39,338 nt of DNA, taken from positions 1 to 39,338 of the forward strand of contig DASWCW010000077.1 in the NCBI GenBank assembly GCA_036395835.1, written 5' to 3'. The notes below the pieces were generated by a model, which made no database searches, was not told where the DNA came from, and was given only the letters and a program-made list of their open reading frames with translations. This stretch comes from AP-16 sp036395835. Lineage in GTDB: Bacteria; Pseudomonadota; Alphaproteobacteria; Rhizobiales; Xanthobacteraceae. This document shows, piece by piece, positions 28,856 to 36,951 of this stretch; the first letter of the stretch is position 1, and the number at the start of each line of letters is the position of its first letter. The translations under genes were made by a program, and so were the position numbers.

Positions 28856-29671
28856 TCAGTTGCGCTCCAGAATCTCGATCTGCTCCGGATGCGTAGCTTC
28901 GATCCACGGCCCGCCCCGTTGCTCGACGATACCCCGGACGCGGACGCGCCGACCCTGCAGTCGGACCGGCGCTACTCCCGCCGCCGCAAAGCCGCGCTCA
29001 TTGCGCTTGGCAACGGTGACCACGAAATCTTGTGTCCAGCGCCGGCCGAAATTGACGAAGATGGTGCTTCCGCTTTCCCGAACCGACAGCACCTTGCCCT
29101 CGACGATCGCGAAACGGCCGCGCGCGGCGGCGACCGCCGCCGGCTCGGCCGCCCGCATGATGCCATAAATCGGCTCCGCCCACACGCCAAGCTTGGCTTC
29201 GCGCGCCTTGCTTTCGCGCGCCAGCAGCTCGCGGGCGCACCCCCGGTCGCCGACCCGCGGCGCCACCCGGGCTCGGCCGCGCTCGATGAGGTCCGCCTGG
29301 ATCCAGCGCTCGGAGCCGTTTTCGGCAACGAAGAGATGAACGAGCAGGCGCCCGTAGCGGTCCTGCTCGGCGCCGATCCGCCGCAGCGTCGCAGTGCGAC
29401 CGACGAGCGACCGCAGAATCTCACCGGGACCTGCATTTGGCGAAGTCGCCGCGGTCTCGATGCCGGCAAGCCGCGCCTCGCGGCCGCCATCGAGCAGCAA
29501 GGTGCGAGCGTCAACGACCCCGGTCACGACGCCGGGGCCGATCGTCTCGAACTTGCAGGCGCCCGCCATGAATGTCCCGTCTTCGGGGTGAGCTTCGAGC
29601 GGAAGCACTGCGCCGAGCGCGATCAGCGCGCGCGCGAGCCGGCGGCCATGCCCTGTACGCGGACTATTCAC
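28856..29671 (-). CDS. Exported staphylococcal-nuclease-like (SNase) domain protein
   Basis: 271 residues with a signal-like start (RLARALIALGAVLPLEA). The SNase fold shows in VVTGVVDARTLLLDGGREARLAGIE, the DRYGRLLVHLFV strand, WIQADLIERGRARV, CARELLARESKARE and LGVWAE. In active nucleases the first loop has a metal-binding Asp and a D-x-P-E after RLxGI; here these read DARTL and ETAAT, so the acidic residues look lost while the first Arg remains. The C-terminal 100 residues resemble an OB-fold (VEGKVLSVRESGSTIFVNFG). It is likely a binding protein rather than a nuclease. Confidence 0.75.
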   Translation of the reverse strand: MNSPRTGHGRRLARALIALGAVLPLEAHPEDGTFMAGACKFETIGPGVVTGVVDARTLLLDGGREARLAGIETAATSPNAGPGEILRSLVGRTATLRRIGAEQDRYGRLLVHLFVAENGSERWIQADLIERGRARVAPRVGDRGCARELLARESKAREAKLGVWAEPIYGIMRAAEPAAVAAARGRFAIVEGKVLSVRESGSTIFVNFGRRWTQDFVVTVAKRNERGFAAAGVAPVRLQGRRVRVRGIVEQRGGPWIEATHPEQIEILERN

Positions 29672-29808
29672 CAGGGGCTCCCGTCACGAAACCGGCGCAA
29701 TGCGGCGACACTGCGGCGAATGCGGCGGCATGCGCTATTTCAATTTCGGCGTTTCCCTTGTGCACCATTGCGGCTCATCTGCATCTTGCCCAGCGGGATG
29801 CACGGAGG

Positions 29809-29850
29809 TTGCAAAGGAGGGCGTGGTGTTGCCCCATGCACCTCCTGCAA
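29809..29850 (+). repeat. Inverted repeat upstream of the hybrid kinase gene
   Basis: TTGCAAAGGAGG at 29809-29820 faces CCTCCTGCAA at 29841-29850, pairing with one or two bulged A around a 20-nt loop. The left arm contains a perfect Shine-Dalgarno sequence that the right arm would hide. No clear gene starts after it, and the kinase ATG is at 29923. Confidence 0.4.
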
Positions 29851-29922
29851 ATAGCGAGCTTTGGGCAACCGGGGCAATTCCCCCCGAGCCTGTGGTAGGT
29901 ATTTGCGGACACGGAAACGGAC

Positions 29923-32052
29923 ATGCGGCCGGCACAAAGCGCAGCACTGCGGCTCCTGTACCTGGCGATCGCCGGGACGGTGGTTCTGCCGCTCGTGCTG
30001 TTCGCCTATGCGTCCTGGGGCGATTATCTTGCGGCGCAGAAGACCGCCGACGAGCGGATCGAACGCTCGCTCGAGGTCGTGCACGAGCATGCCTCGAAAG
30101 TGTTCGAGGCGGTCGACCTCGCGTTCCTCCACGTCGCGCAGTTGTTTCGGGACGTTGCGGACGAGCGCATCCTTGCGGACCAGGCGGCGTATCACCTCCA
30201 GCTCAAAGCGATCGACGATACCGCGCCGGAGATCCAATCGATCGTGCTGTTCGATCGCGATGGGCATCCTCTCGTTTCCAGCCTGCTCTATCCGGTGCCG
30301 CGGGAGTTGAGCGCCGCGGATCGCGATTATTTCCGAGTTCAAATCGAGCAAGGCGCCGGCGCCTACGTCGGCGAGGTTCTGATTTCCCGCGATCCCCGTC
30401 TGGCGACCGATCAATTCTTCACCGTCAGCAGGCGCAGGTCGACGCCGGAAGGCGCGTTTGCCGGCGTCGTGCGCATCGGCATCCGGCCGGCCGAATTTGA
30501 GCGTTTCTATGCCCAGATCGGCCGGCTGCCGGGGTCGCAATTCTCCATGGTGCGCGAGGACGGCAGGTTCTTGGCGCGCTATCCGACGCCGGCAGACCGC
30601 AGCCTGCGGCTGGACGAGAGCTCCGCGTTCCGGAGAACCATTGCGGTGAGCCGCCTCGGCGGGGTGTTCACGTCACTCTCGCCCATCGACGGCATCGAGC
30701 GGCGCATTGCCACGCGAAAGCTCGGCGACCGTCCGATCTATCTCAGCGCCGGGATCGAGACCCGGATCATTCGCCGCGAATGGCGCTCCGTGATGCTGGG
30801 CCGCCTGGCGTTCGGCCTGCCGGCGACGGCGATCATGGTGGTGAGCCTCGCGCTCGCGCTCGCCCGCACCCGCAAGCTGCACGAGGAAGCCGAGCGGCGG
30901 GAGATCGCCGAGGCGGCGCTCCGCCAGGGGCAGCGCATGGAGGCGATCGGGCAATTGACCGGCGGCGTGGCGCACGATTTCAACAATCTGCTCACGATCG
31001 TCTCCGGCGGCGTCCAGCGCCTGCTGCGCCGCAAGCGCGACGCCGACGACGTGCGCTATCTCGACATGATCGCGAGCGCTGCGAAGCGCGGCGAGAACCT
31101 GACGCGCCAGCTCCTGTCGTTCGCGCGCCGGCAGGCGCTTGCCCCGCAAGTGATCGATCTGTCGCAGCGGATTCCGCAATTCCGGGACCTGCTCAATCCG
31201 TCGCTGCGCGGCGACATCGAGCTCGTCATCGAGGTGCCGCGCACGACGTGTCCGGTGAAGGTCGATCCGGCCGAATTCGAGCTCGCGATCCTCAACATTG
31301 CGGTGAACGCCCGCGACGCCATGCCGGGCGGCGGCAGGCTGTCGATCCGGGTGCGCTGGCTGGAGCTCAAGCATGGGCCCGAGGACCTTTCCGGCGCCTT
31401 CGCCGAGATTGCGATGACCGACACCGGGCGCGGGATTCCGGGCGAAGTTCTCCCGCGCGTGTTCGATCCGTTCTTCACCACTAAGGAGGTCGGAAAGGGT
31501 ACCGGGCTGGGCCTGAGCCAGGTGTATGGCTTCGCCAGGCAGTCCGGCGGCGCTGTTGTTCTCGACAGCACGCCCGGCAAGGGCACGACGGTCCTGGTGT
31601 ATCTGCCGATCAGCAGCGAGAAGCCGGTCGCGGAGGTTCGCGACAAGGAACTGCACCTCGCCGAACATGCAGGCGGAACCGTGCTCCTGGTCGAGGACAA
31701 TGACGAGATCGCCGAAGTATGCCGCTCCTATCTCGACCAGCTCGGATTTGCGGTCGAGCACGCCGCGACCGCCAAGGAGGCTCTGGCGATGCTCGTCGCC
31801 GGCAAGCCGATCGAGCTGATTTTTTCCGATATCCTGATGCCGGGCGAGATGAACGGGGTCGAGCTCGCACGCGAAGCCCGCCGGTTGCGGCCGGACATTC
31901 CGGTGGTGCTCACCACCGGCTACAGCAGCAGCGCCGACGCGGCGCTGCATGAAGGTTTTTTCGTGCTGCGCAAGCCCTACGACCTCGACGGCCTGCGAAA
32001 AATGTTCTCCGCGGCGTTCAGCGGCAAGCAAGCCGCGGCCATGGTTTCGTGA
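29923..32052 (+). CDS. Hybrid sensor histidine kinase with dCache-like sensor and receiver domain
   Basis: 709 residues. Membrane helix 1 is about residues 9-31, an extracytoplasmic dCache-like sensor about 40-280, and helix 2 about 292-314. The HisKA box is GGVAHDFNN with phospho-acceptor His 351. The ATPase domain has the N-box NIAVNARDAMPGG, TDTGRGIP and KGTGLGL. A C-terminal receiver has the acidic pair EDND and phospho-acceptor Asp 636 (FSDILMPG), plus LTTGYS and RKPYD. No response regulator gene is adjacent. It is convergent with the GDCCVxC gene (16 bp). The signal is unknown; the sensor type suggests small molecules. Confidence 0.92.
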   Translation: MRPAQSAALRLLYLAIAGTVVLPLVLFAYASWGDYLAAQKTADERIERSLEVVHEHASKVFEAVDLAFLHVAQLFRDVADERILADQAAYHLQLKAIDDTAPEIQSIVLFDRDGHPLVSSLLYPVPRELSAADRDYFRVQIEQGAGAYVGEVLISRDPRLATDQFFTVSRRRSTPEGAFAGVVRIGIRPAEFERFYAQIGRLPGSQFSMVREDGRFLARYPTPADRSLRLDESSAFRRTIAVSRLGGVFTSLSPIDGIERRIATRKLGDRPIYLSAGIETRIIRREWRSVMLGRLAFGLPATAIMVVSLALALARTRKLHEEAERREIAEAALRQGQRMEAIGQLTGGVAHDFNNLLTIVSGGVQRLLRRKRDADDVRYLDMIASAAKRGENLTRQLLSFARRQALAPQVIDLSQRIPQFRDLLNPSLRGDIELVIEVPRTTCPVKVDPAEFELAILNIAVNARDAMPGGGRLSIRVRWLELKHGPEDLSGAFAEIAMTDTGRGIPGEVLPRVFDPFFTTKEVGKGTGLGLSQVYGFARQSGGAVVLDSTPGKGTTVLVYLPISSEKPVAEVRDKELHLAEHAGGTVLLVEDNDEIAEVCRSYLDQLGFAVEHAATAKEALAMLVAGKPIELIFSDILMPGEMNGVELAREARRLRPDIPVVLTTGYSSSADAALHEGFFVLRKPYDLDGLRKMFSAAFSGKQAAAMVS

Positions 32053-32068
32053 GCGACCGGCTCCGAGC

Positions 32069-32293
32069 TCATCCGCAGCAGGAAGCGGCATCCGGATCGC
32101 CCGCGCGCGCCGCCTGCACCGGCGGGCAGGGCACCGAGCCGTACGAGCAGAACACGCAGCAATCGCCGGGCTTTGGCCGCAGCATCGCGCCGCAGCCGGT
32201 GCATTCGTAGAAATAGCGACAGGCGTCAGTCGGCATGGTTTCGATCTTGGCGGTGCCGCAGTGCGGACACGTGATCACCGATTGGTCGAGCAT
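32069..32293 (-). CDS. GDCCVxC-motif cysteine-rich protein
   Basis: From ATG 32293 the protein has 74 residues, 11 of them cysteine: CPHC (9, 12), Cys 25, CTGC (31, 34), GDCCVFC (45, 46, 49), Cys 56 and a terminal SCCG (72, 73). This matches the GDCCVxC family, whose first or second motif position is selenocysteine in some organisms; here both codons are TGC, so it is the all-cysteine form. The family is known from metal, especially mercury, gene neighbourhoods. Its own MerR-type promoter lies at 32337-32367. Metal binding is strongly suggested by composition; the actual function is unknown. Confidence 0.8.
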   Translation of the reverse strand: MLDQSVITCPHCGTAKIETMPTDACRYFYECTGCGAMLRPKPGDCCVFCSYGSVPCPPVQAARAGDPDAASCCG

Positions 32294-32336
32294 GCGAGCT
32301 CCATCGCGATCGGGCGGACTCCGGCCGCGCGAGCGC

Positions 32337-32367
32337 AATGTAAGCCCTGTAGCAAGTACAGGTTCAA
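32337..32367 (-). promoter_or_regulatory. MerR-type promoter/operator of the GDCCVxC gene
   Basis: On the minus strand TTGAAC (32367-32362), an unusually long 19-bp spacer and TACATT (32342-32337). The spacer begins with the dyad CTGTA-N5-TACAG. This is the geometry of MerR-activated promoters, where the regulator untwists the over-long spacer. Half-sites and their offset are identical to those of the merF promoter at 36952-36982. Confidence 0.8.
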
Positions 32368-32500
32368 GGGCGGATCTTCTGTTCGCGAACCCAACCCTGA
32401 GGCGGACGCGGCGCAGTTGCGCGGGCTTGCAGCGCGGCAGCGCTTCGGTGCGCCATTGCGGGGCGGCCGCGAACGCAAAACCGGGTGAGGCGGAAGAACG

Positions 32501-35026
32501 TCAGCTCGCGATCGCGCGGGAGGGCTTGGCCTTCGCGGGGCGGCAGATCAAGTCGGCATATTGCTCGATGGGCTGCGGCCGACCCACGAGATAGCCCTGC
32601 ACCTCGTCGCAGCCTTCGCCGCGCAGAAATGCCAGCTGAGCTTTGGTCTCCACGCCCTCGGCGAGCACCGGCAGATTGAGCCCCTTGGCAAGGCCGATCA
32701 CGCCGCGAACGATCGCCTTGGATTGGGGGTTGCGTTCCAAATTCGTGATGAAGACCTTGTCGATCTTGATCTTGTCGAACGGGAACGACTGCAGGTACGA
32801 GAGCGACGAATATCCGGTGCCGAAGTCGTCCATCGCGATGCGCACTCCGAGCGACTTCAATCGGCGCAGGATCGACTGCGCGCGGGAAAAATCGCCGATG
32901 AGCACGCTCTCGGTGACTTCGAGCTCGAGGCGGTCCGCGGCAAGCCCCGTCTCGAGCAGCACCGAATGCACGAGCCTGGGCAGGTCGCCGTGGCGGAATT
33001 CAACGGTTGAGAGATTCACCGCGACCCGGAGCGGAGCCGGCCAGGACGCTGCTTCGCGACAGGCTTCGCGCAACATCCGTTCCCCGATCGGGATGATGAG
33101 CCCGCTTTCTTCGGCCAGCGGGATGAAGGCGTCGGGAGAAACCCAACCGCGCTCCGGGTGCCTCCAGCGGATCAGCGCTTCGAAGCCGACGATTTCACCT
33201 TCGGTTTGCGCCTGCGGCTGATAATGCACGGTGAGATCGTCGCGATCGAGCGCCGAGCGCAAATCCTGCTGCAGCGCGCGACGTTCCCGCAGCCGCACGT
33301 CCATGTCGCGCTCGAAGAATCGGATCGTTCCCCGGCCCTCGGCCTTTGCTCGGTAGAGCGCGGCATCGGCATTGCCGATCAGCGTGGTGGCGTCGGTGCC
33401 GTCGACGGGGAAGATCGCCACTCCGACGCTGAGGCCGACCCGGAGCTGCCGCCCGTCGATTTCCATGTCGTCGGCTGCGGCCGCGAACAAGCGATTGGCG
33501 AGCGCGGCGGCGGCCGCCGGTTGCGGACCTTCCGCGGCAATCAGCGCGAATTCGTCACCGCCGATGCGGGCCAGGAAGGCGCCTTCGGCGGCCGTTTGCA
33601 GCCGTCGAGACGTTTCGCGCAGGGCTGCGTCCCCGACGCAATGGCCGAATACGTCGTTGACTTCCTTGAAACGATCGAGGTCGACGCAGAGCACGGCAAA
33701 ACGGTCCCCCATCGTGGCCGCTCGATCGAGCGTGAAGGCAAGCCGATCGGTGAAGCTCGTCCGGTTGGGCAGATCGGTCAACGCGTCGTGACGCGCCATG
33801 TGTTCGATCTGCGCTTCCGCTCGCTTTCGATCGGTGATGTCCTCGGAGACGCCCAACAGATATTGCGGGTCGCCGTTGTCGTCGGAGATGGCGATCTTCT
33901 TGGTCCGCAGCAGGCGCAAGCCGTTGTGCGGAGTATGGATCGGCTCTTGCTCGATGATCTGCAGGCGCCCGGACTGCAGAACCTCGCGGTCGCGCGAGAC
34001 GAAATAGTCGGCCTCCTCTTTGGGGAAAAAGTCGTAGTCGTTCTTACCGATGACCGCCTCGCGGGACACGCCGAGCAGTTCCTCGCCTGCCCGGTTCAGC
34101 AGGACGAACCGGTGATCGCGCGCGTCCTTCACGAACAGCATGGCCGGGATGTTCTCGACCACGGTATCGAGAAAGGTTCTGGTGCGCCGTAGCTCGCCTT
34201 CCGTCTTCGTCACCTGTTCCGTATGGGCGCGATCCTTGGCCTGCGAGGCCAAACGCTCGGCTTCGGCCTTGGCGCGAAGGCTCGCTTGCATTTGCGCCAG
34301 CGACCACAACAACCGGCCGAGCTCGTCGCGCCGCTTGCTGACGATCGCGTCCGAGAAATTGCCGCGCGCCACCCGCTCGGCGATGGCCGTGGCAGCGCGA
34401 ATCGGCCGGCTGATCGAATGGGCGAACGCCAACGACAGTGCGACGCCGACGACCGCGGTCGCCATCGCCAGGACCATCATCCTCAAACGCGAGGCTGCAA
34501 CCGCGGCATCGGACATCGAGCGAAATTCGAAACCGCGCGCCGCGCCTAGCTCGACCACGTCGTCGAGAGCCGCCGCCGCACGATCGGCTTTTCTGGCCAC
34601 GGTCACCGCAAGCGGCACCTCGGTCAGCCCGCCCGGAGCAGGTCTCAAGATTTTCAGGCCGGTCTCATGCCAATCTCGGATCAAGAATTGTGCCGTGTCG
34701 AGCGCGTCGACGACCCGCTGGTCGTTCACGCGGTCCCGAACGATCTTCAGATCTTCGAGCACATCCCGCACCAATGCATCGAGCCGATGCAGCTCATCCT
34801 CGGGAACGCGGTCCAAAAACGCCATGGCGCGTCCCATGGTGACGCGCGCTTTGTCGAAGTTCGCGTCCGCCGCCCGGGCGCGATTCACCGCCACGAGCGG
34901 CTCGTCATACAGCCGGATCACCGCGTCGCCGGTTCTGGATATCGTCTGCATGCCATAGAGTGCCAGCCCGCCGGCCAGCAGCAGCACGGCAGCGAAGGCA
35001 AAGCCGAGCTTGTAGCGTATCGACAT
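32501..35026 (-). CDS. Membrane GGDEF-EAL protein with HAMP and PAS domains
   Basis: 841 residues. Helix 1 is about 7-25, an extracytoplasmic helical sensor 30-180, helix 2 about 182-203, HAMP 204-258, and PAS about 283-400 (FVLLNRAGEELLGVSREAVIGK). The diguanylate cyclase domain has an intact GGDEF (489-493). The phosphodiesterase domain has EAL at 616-618, DDFGTGYSSLSYL and LAEGVET intact. So both making and breaking c-di-GMP are possible; which dominates cannot be read. It starts 24 bp after the cupredoxin gene and probably ends the peroxidase-cupredoxin operon. Confidence 0.93.
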   Translation of the reverse strand: MSIRYKLGFAFAAVLLLAGGLALYGMQTISRTGDAVIRLYDEPLVAVNRARAADANFDKARVTMGRAMAFLDRVPEDELHRLDALVRDVLEDLKIVRDRVNDQRVVDALDTAQFLIRDWHETGLKILRPAPGGLTEVPLAVTVARKADRAAAALDDVVELGAARGFEFRSMSDAAVAASRLRMMVLAMATAVVGVALSLAFAHSISRPIRAATAIAERVARGNFSDAIVSKRRDELGRLLWSLAQMQASLRAKAEAERLASQAKDRAHTEQVTKTEGELRRTRTFLDTVVENIPAMLFVKDARDHRFVLLNRAGEELLGVSREAVIGKNDYDFFPKEEADYFVSRDREVLQSGRLQIIEQEPIHTPHNGLRLLRTKKIAISDDNGDPQYLLGVSEDITDRKRAEAQIEHMARHDALTDLPNRTSFTDRLAFTLDRAATMGDRFAVLCVDLDRFKEVNDVFGHCVGDAALRETSRRLQTAAEGAFLARIGGDEFALIAAEGPQPAAAAALANRLFAAAADDMEIDGRQLRVGLSVGVAIFPVDGTDATTLIGNADAALYRAKAEGRGTIRFFERDMDVRLRERRALQQDLRSALDRDDLTVHYQPQAQTEGEIVGFEALIRWRHPERGWVSPDAFIPLAEESGLIIPIGERMLREACREAASWPAPLRVAVNLSTVEFRHGDLPRLVHSVLLETGLAADRLELEVTESVLIGDFSRAQSILRRLKSLGVRIAMDDFGTGYSSLSYLQSFPFDKIKIDKVFITNLERNPQSKAIVRGVIGLAKGLNLPVLAEGVETKAQLAFLRGEGCDEVQGYLVGRPQPIEQYADLICRPAKAKPSRAIAS

Positions 35027-35050
35027 GCAGCCTCCGGCGATCGTCGCCGA

Positions 35051-35371
35051 TCAGTCCGATACTTTGATCGTCATCCGCATGCGCGGATGGATGCCGCACA
35101 GCACGCTCACCTCGCCGGACGCCGTAAACGTGACCGGGGTAGCGGTTCCGGGCACCTGCGAGCCGAGATTGAATTCGTTGCCCGCGCTGGTCGAGATGAC
35201 GTTGTGCGGAACGGTATCGTCGTTGGCGAACACGACGGTCTCGCCGGTCTTGATGCCGATTTCGCTCTCCGAGAACGTGCGGCCCTTTTGGCGAATGACG
35301 TGCTCTGATGAGCCGGCGGCGACGGAAGCCCAGGTCAGCATTATGACGGTCAACAGCGCGGCGTTTTTCAT
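35051..35371 (-). CDS. Periplasmic cupredoxin (plastocyanin/amicyanin-like)
   Basis: 106 residues with a signal peptide (LLTVIMLTWASVAAG). The type 1 copper site is visible: His 56 (TVPHNV), then Cys 92, His 95 and Met 98 in VLCGIHPRM. Such proteins shuttle single electrons in the periplasm. It lies 17 bp after the di-heme peroxidase gene, which makes it a likely electron partner. The pairing is inferred from position. Confidence 0.9.
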   Translation of the reverse strand: MKNAALLTVIMLTWASVAAGSSEHVIRQKGRTFSESEIGIKTGETVVFANDDTVPHNVISTSAGNEFNLGSQVPGTATPVTFTASGEVSVLCGIHPRMRMTIKVSD

Positions 35372-35388
35372 GACTTGAAGTTCTTCCG

Positions 35389-36492
35389 TTATCGGGTTTC
35401 GTGGGAATTCGCCGCTCGGCGGGGCAGCACCGGGATCGTCGTCGGATTGCTGTTGCCCGTGAGCGTCTCGAGAAACGCGATCAGATCCGCCTTCTCTTGA
35501 GCGCTCAGGCCAAGCGGCTTCACCAGTTCCGACTGGCTCGGACGGATCATTCCGCCTTGATCATAGTGGTCGACGACCGCCTCGAGGGTCGCTAGCGAAC
35601 CGTCGTGCATGAACGGACCGCGGCGCGCGATGTCTCGGAGCCCCGGCGTCTTGAACGCATGCTGCAACTTCACGACACCGGGCACGAAAGCCCCGCGACG
35701 GATATCCGCGCTGGGCAATCCGACGTCATGAAAGCTGTCCTCGGTGAAATTCCAGCCGCGGTGACATTCGACGCAGCCTGCCTTGGTTCGGAACAAGACG
35801 AAGCCGCGCTTTGCCGACTCGGGGATCGCGGCCTCGTCGCCTTCGATCCACGCGTCGAACGGCGACCATCCGGACACCACGGTCCGCTCGTAGGTCGCCA
35901 ACGCCTTGGCGATGTTGTCTGCGGCGATGGGCTCGTTCGGGAAGGCGGCGGCGAACAGGGATCGATATTGGTCGATCGCGGAGAGCCGCTCGACCAAATG
36001 CTCGATCGGCAGATTCATTTCGGCTTCGGCCCGCATCGGTCCGAGCGCTTGTTGCTCGAGCGTCGCCGCCCGACCGTCCCACATGAAGATCTGAGCCCAC
36101 GCCGTGTTGATGATCGTCGGCGACCGGCGGCCGAGAATCCTCATTGCGTGTCCCACGCCCCTGGGCTGACCATCGCCCCACCCGAACGCCGGATTGTGAC
36201 AGGTCGCGCACGACAGCACGTTCGCACCCGAAAGCCGCGTGTCGAAGAACAGCTTCTTGCCGAGCACGGCCTTTTCGACCGTGTAGGGATTGTCCTTCGG
36301 GAAAGGGATGGTTGCGGGCCGACGATAGTCCGCGCTCGGCTGCCCCGTTGCGGGGGATCGATCGGTCGAGAAAATCTCGAGCGTGCGCGGCGGGCCGACG
36401 ATGGCGGCAGCATACGCGGTCAGGCCGATGCCGCTCATCGCCGCGCAGAGCGCGGCGAGCGGAGCCAACGTGCGAAGATGCCGTCCGCGCAT
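35389..36492 (-). CDS. Di-heme cytochrome c peroxidase / MauG family protein
   Basis: 367 residues with an N-terminal signal segment (residues about 10-30). Two c-type heme sites are seen: CATCH (Cys 95, Cys 98, His 99) and CVECH (Cys 240, Cys 243, His 244). PFPKDNPYTVEKAVLGKKLFFDTRLS and MWDGRAATLEQQALGPM are classic for the family, as is FMHDGSLATLEAVVDHYDQGG near the end. It reduces hydrogen peroxide or, in MauG-like members, oxidises a protein partner. It leads an operon with the cupredoxin and GGDEF-EAL genes. merF ends 137 bp upstream on the same strand. Confidence 0.93.
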   Translation of the reverse strand: MRGRHLRTLAPLAALCAAMSGIGLTAYAAAIVGPPRTLEIFSTDRSPATGQPSADYRRPATIPFPKDNPYTVEKAVLGKKLFFDTRLSGANVLSCATCHNPAFGWGDGQPRGVGHAMRILGRRSPTIINTAWAQIFMWDGRAATLEQQALGPMRAEAEMNLPIEHLVERLSAIDQYRSLFAAAFPNEPIAADNIAKALATYERTVVSGWSPFDAWIEGDEAAIPESAKRGFVLFRTKAGCVECHRGWNFTEDSFHDVGLPSADIRRGAFVPGVVKLQHAFKTPGLRDIARRGPFMHDGSLATLEAVVDHYDQGGMIRPSQSELVKPLGLSAQEKADLIAFLETLTGNSNPTTIPVLPRRAANSHETR

Positions 36493-36541
36493 GTCCGATC
36501 AAAACCGATTTTGACTGATGAAACCTGCACACCAGCTCTAA

Positions 36542-36567
36542 ACAAACCGTGTGGCAACGTGGTTTGT
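36542..36567. repeat. Inverted repeat upstream of the di-heme peroxidase gene
   Basis: ACAAACC (36542-36548) and GGTTTGT (36561-36567) form an imperfect 10-bp dyad (GTG facing CGT) about 50 bp before the peroxidase start. There is no T-run after it, so an operator is likelier than a terminator. It differs from the MerR-type dyads. Confidence 0.4.
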
Positions 36568-36629
36568 GATTCCTTGCCGGGCGTGTCTCACGCTCGCAAA
36601 CTCGCCGCGATGGGGCGCAAGTAGAAGCG

Positions 36630-36851
36630 CTAGGCGTCCAATCGCCGCTGCCGCAGTCGTCTGCGGTAGAGTCCCAGCGCGAGCAGGCCTACGCCGAGGA
36701 TGAGCACCGGGATCAGGATGTAATCCGCCTTGGCGAGCCACGCCGTGAGCCCCGCCGCGCCCAGCAGGACGGCGAGGAGGGGAGTCACGCAGCAGATCGC
36801 CGCGAGCGCTGCCCCAATGGCACCGGTCGTGATGAGCGTGCGGTCGCGCAT
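36630..36851 (-). CDS. merF: Mercuric transport protein MerF-like
   Basis: From ATG 36851 the protein has 73 residues: MRDRTLITTGAIGAALAAICC then VTPLLAVLLGAAGL and a second helix ADYILIPVLILGVGLLALGLY. The two-helix layout and the vicinal Cys 20-Cys 21 in helix 1 followed by VTP match MerF, which brings Hg(II) into the cytoplasm. The second, C-terminal cysteine pair of classical MerF is absent (RRRLRQRRLDA instead). The longer frame upstream is rejected because it crosses the promoter. It is divergent from the merR-type gene with a shared operator. Confidence 0.85.
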   Translation of the reverse strand: MRDRTLITTGAIGAALAAICCVTPLLAVLLGAAGLTAWLAKADYILIPVLILGVGLLALGLYRRRLRQRRLDA

Positions 36852-36951
36852 GCAGGGCTCAGCTTTCGGGTACGGGCAGATCGCCGGCGTTGGCGGCATT
36901 CGTCCGGGCCGTGGTCCCGGCAAAACCGGATTGGTTGACCGCCATGCGGCA

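Noticed and set aside
32148..32160. Selenocysteine in the GDCCVxC motif.
   Set aside because: The codons are TGC TGC, not TGA, and no readthrough is needed.
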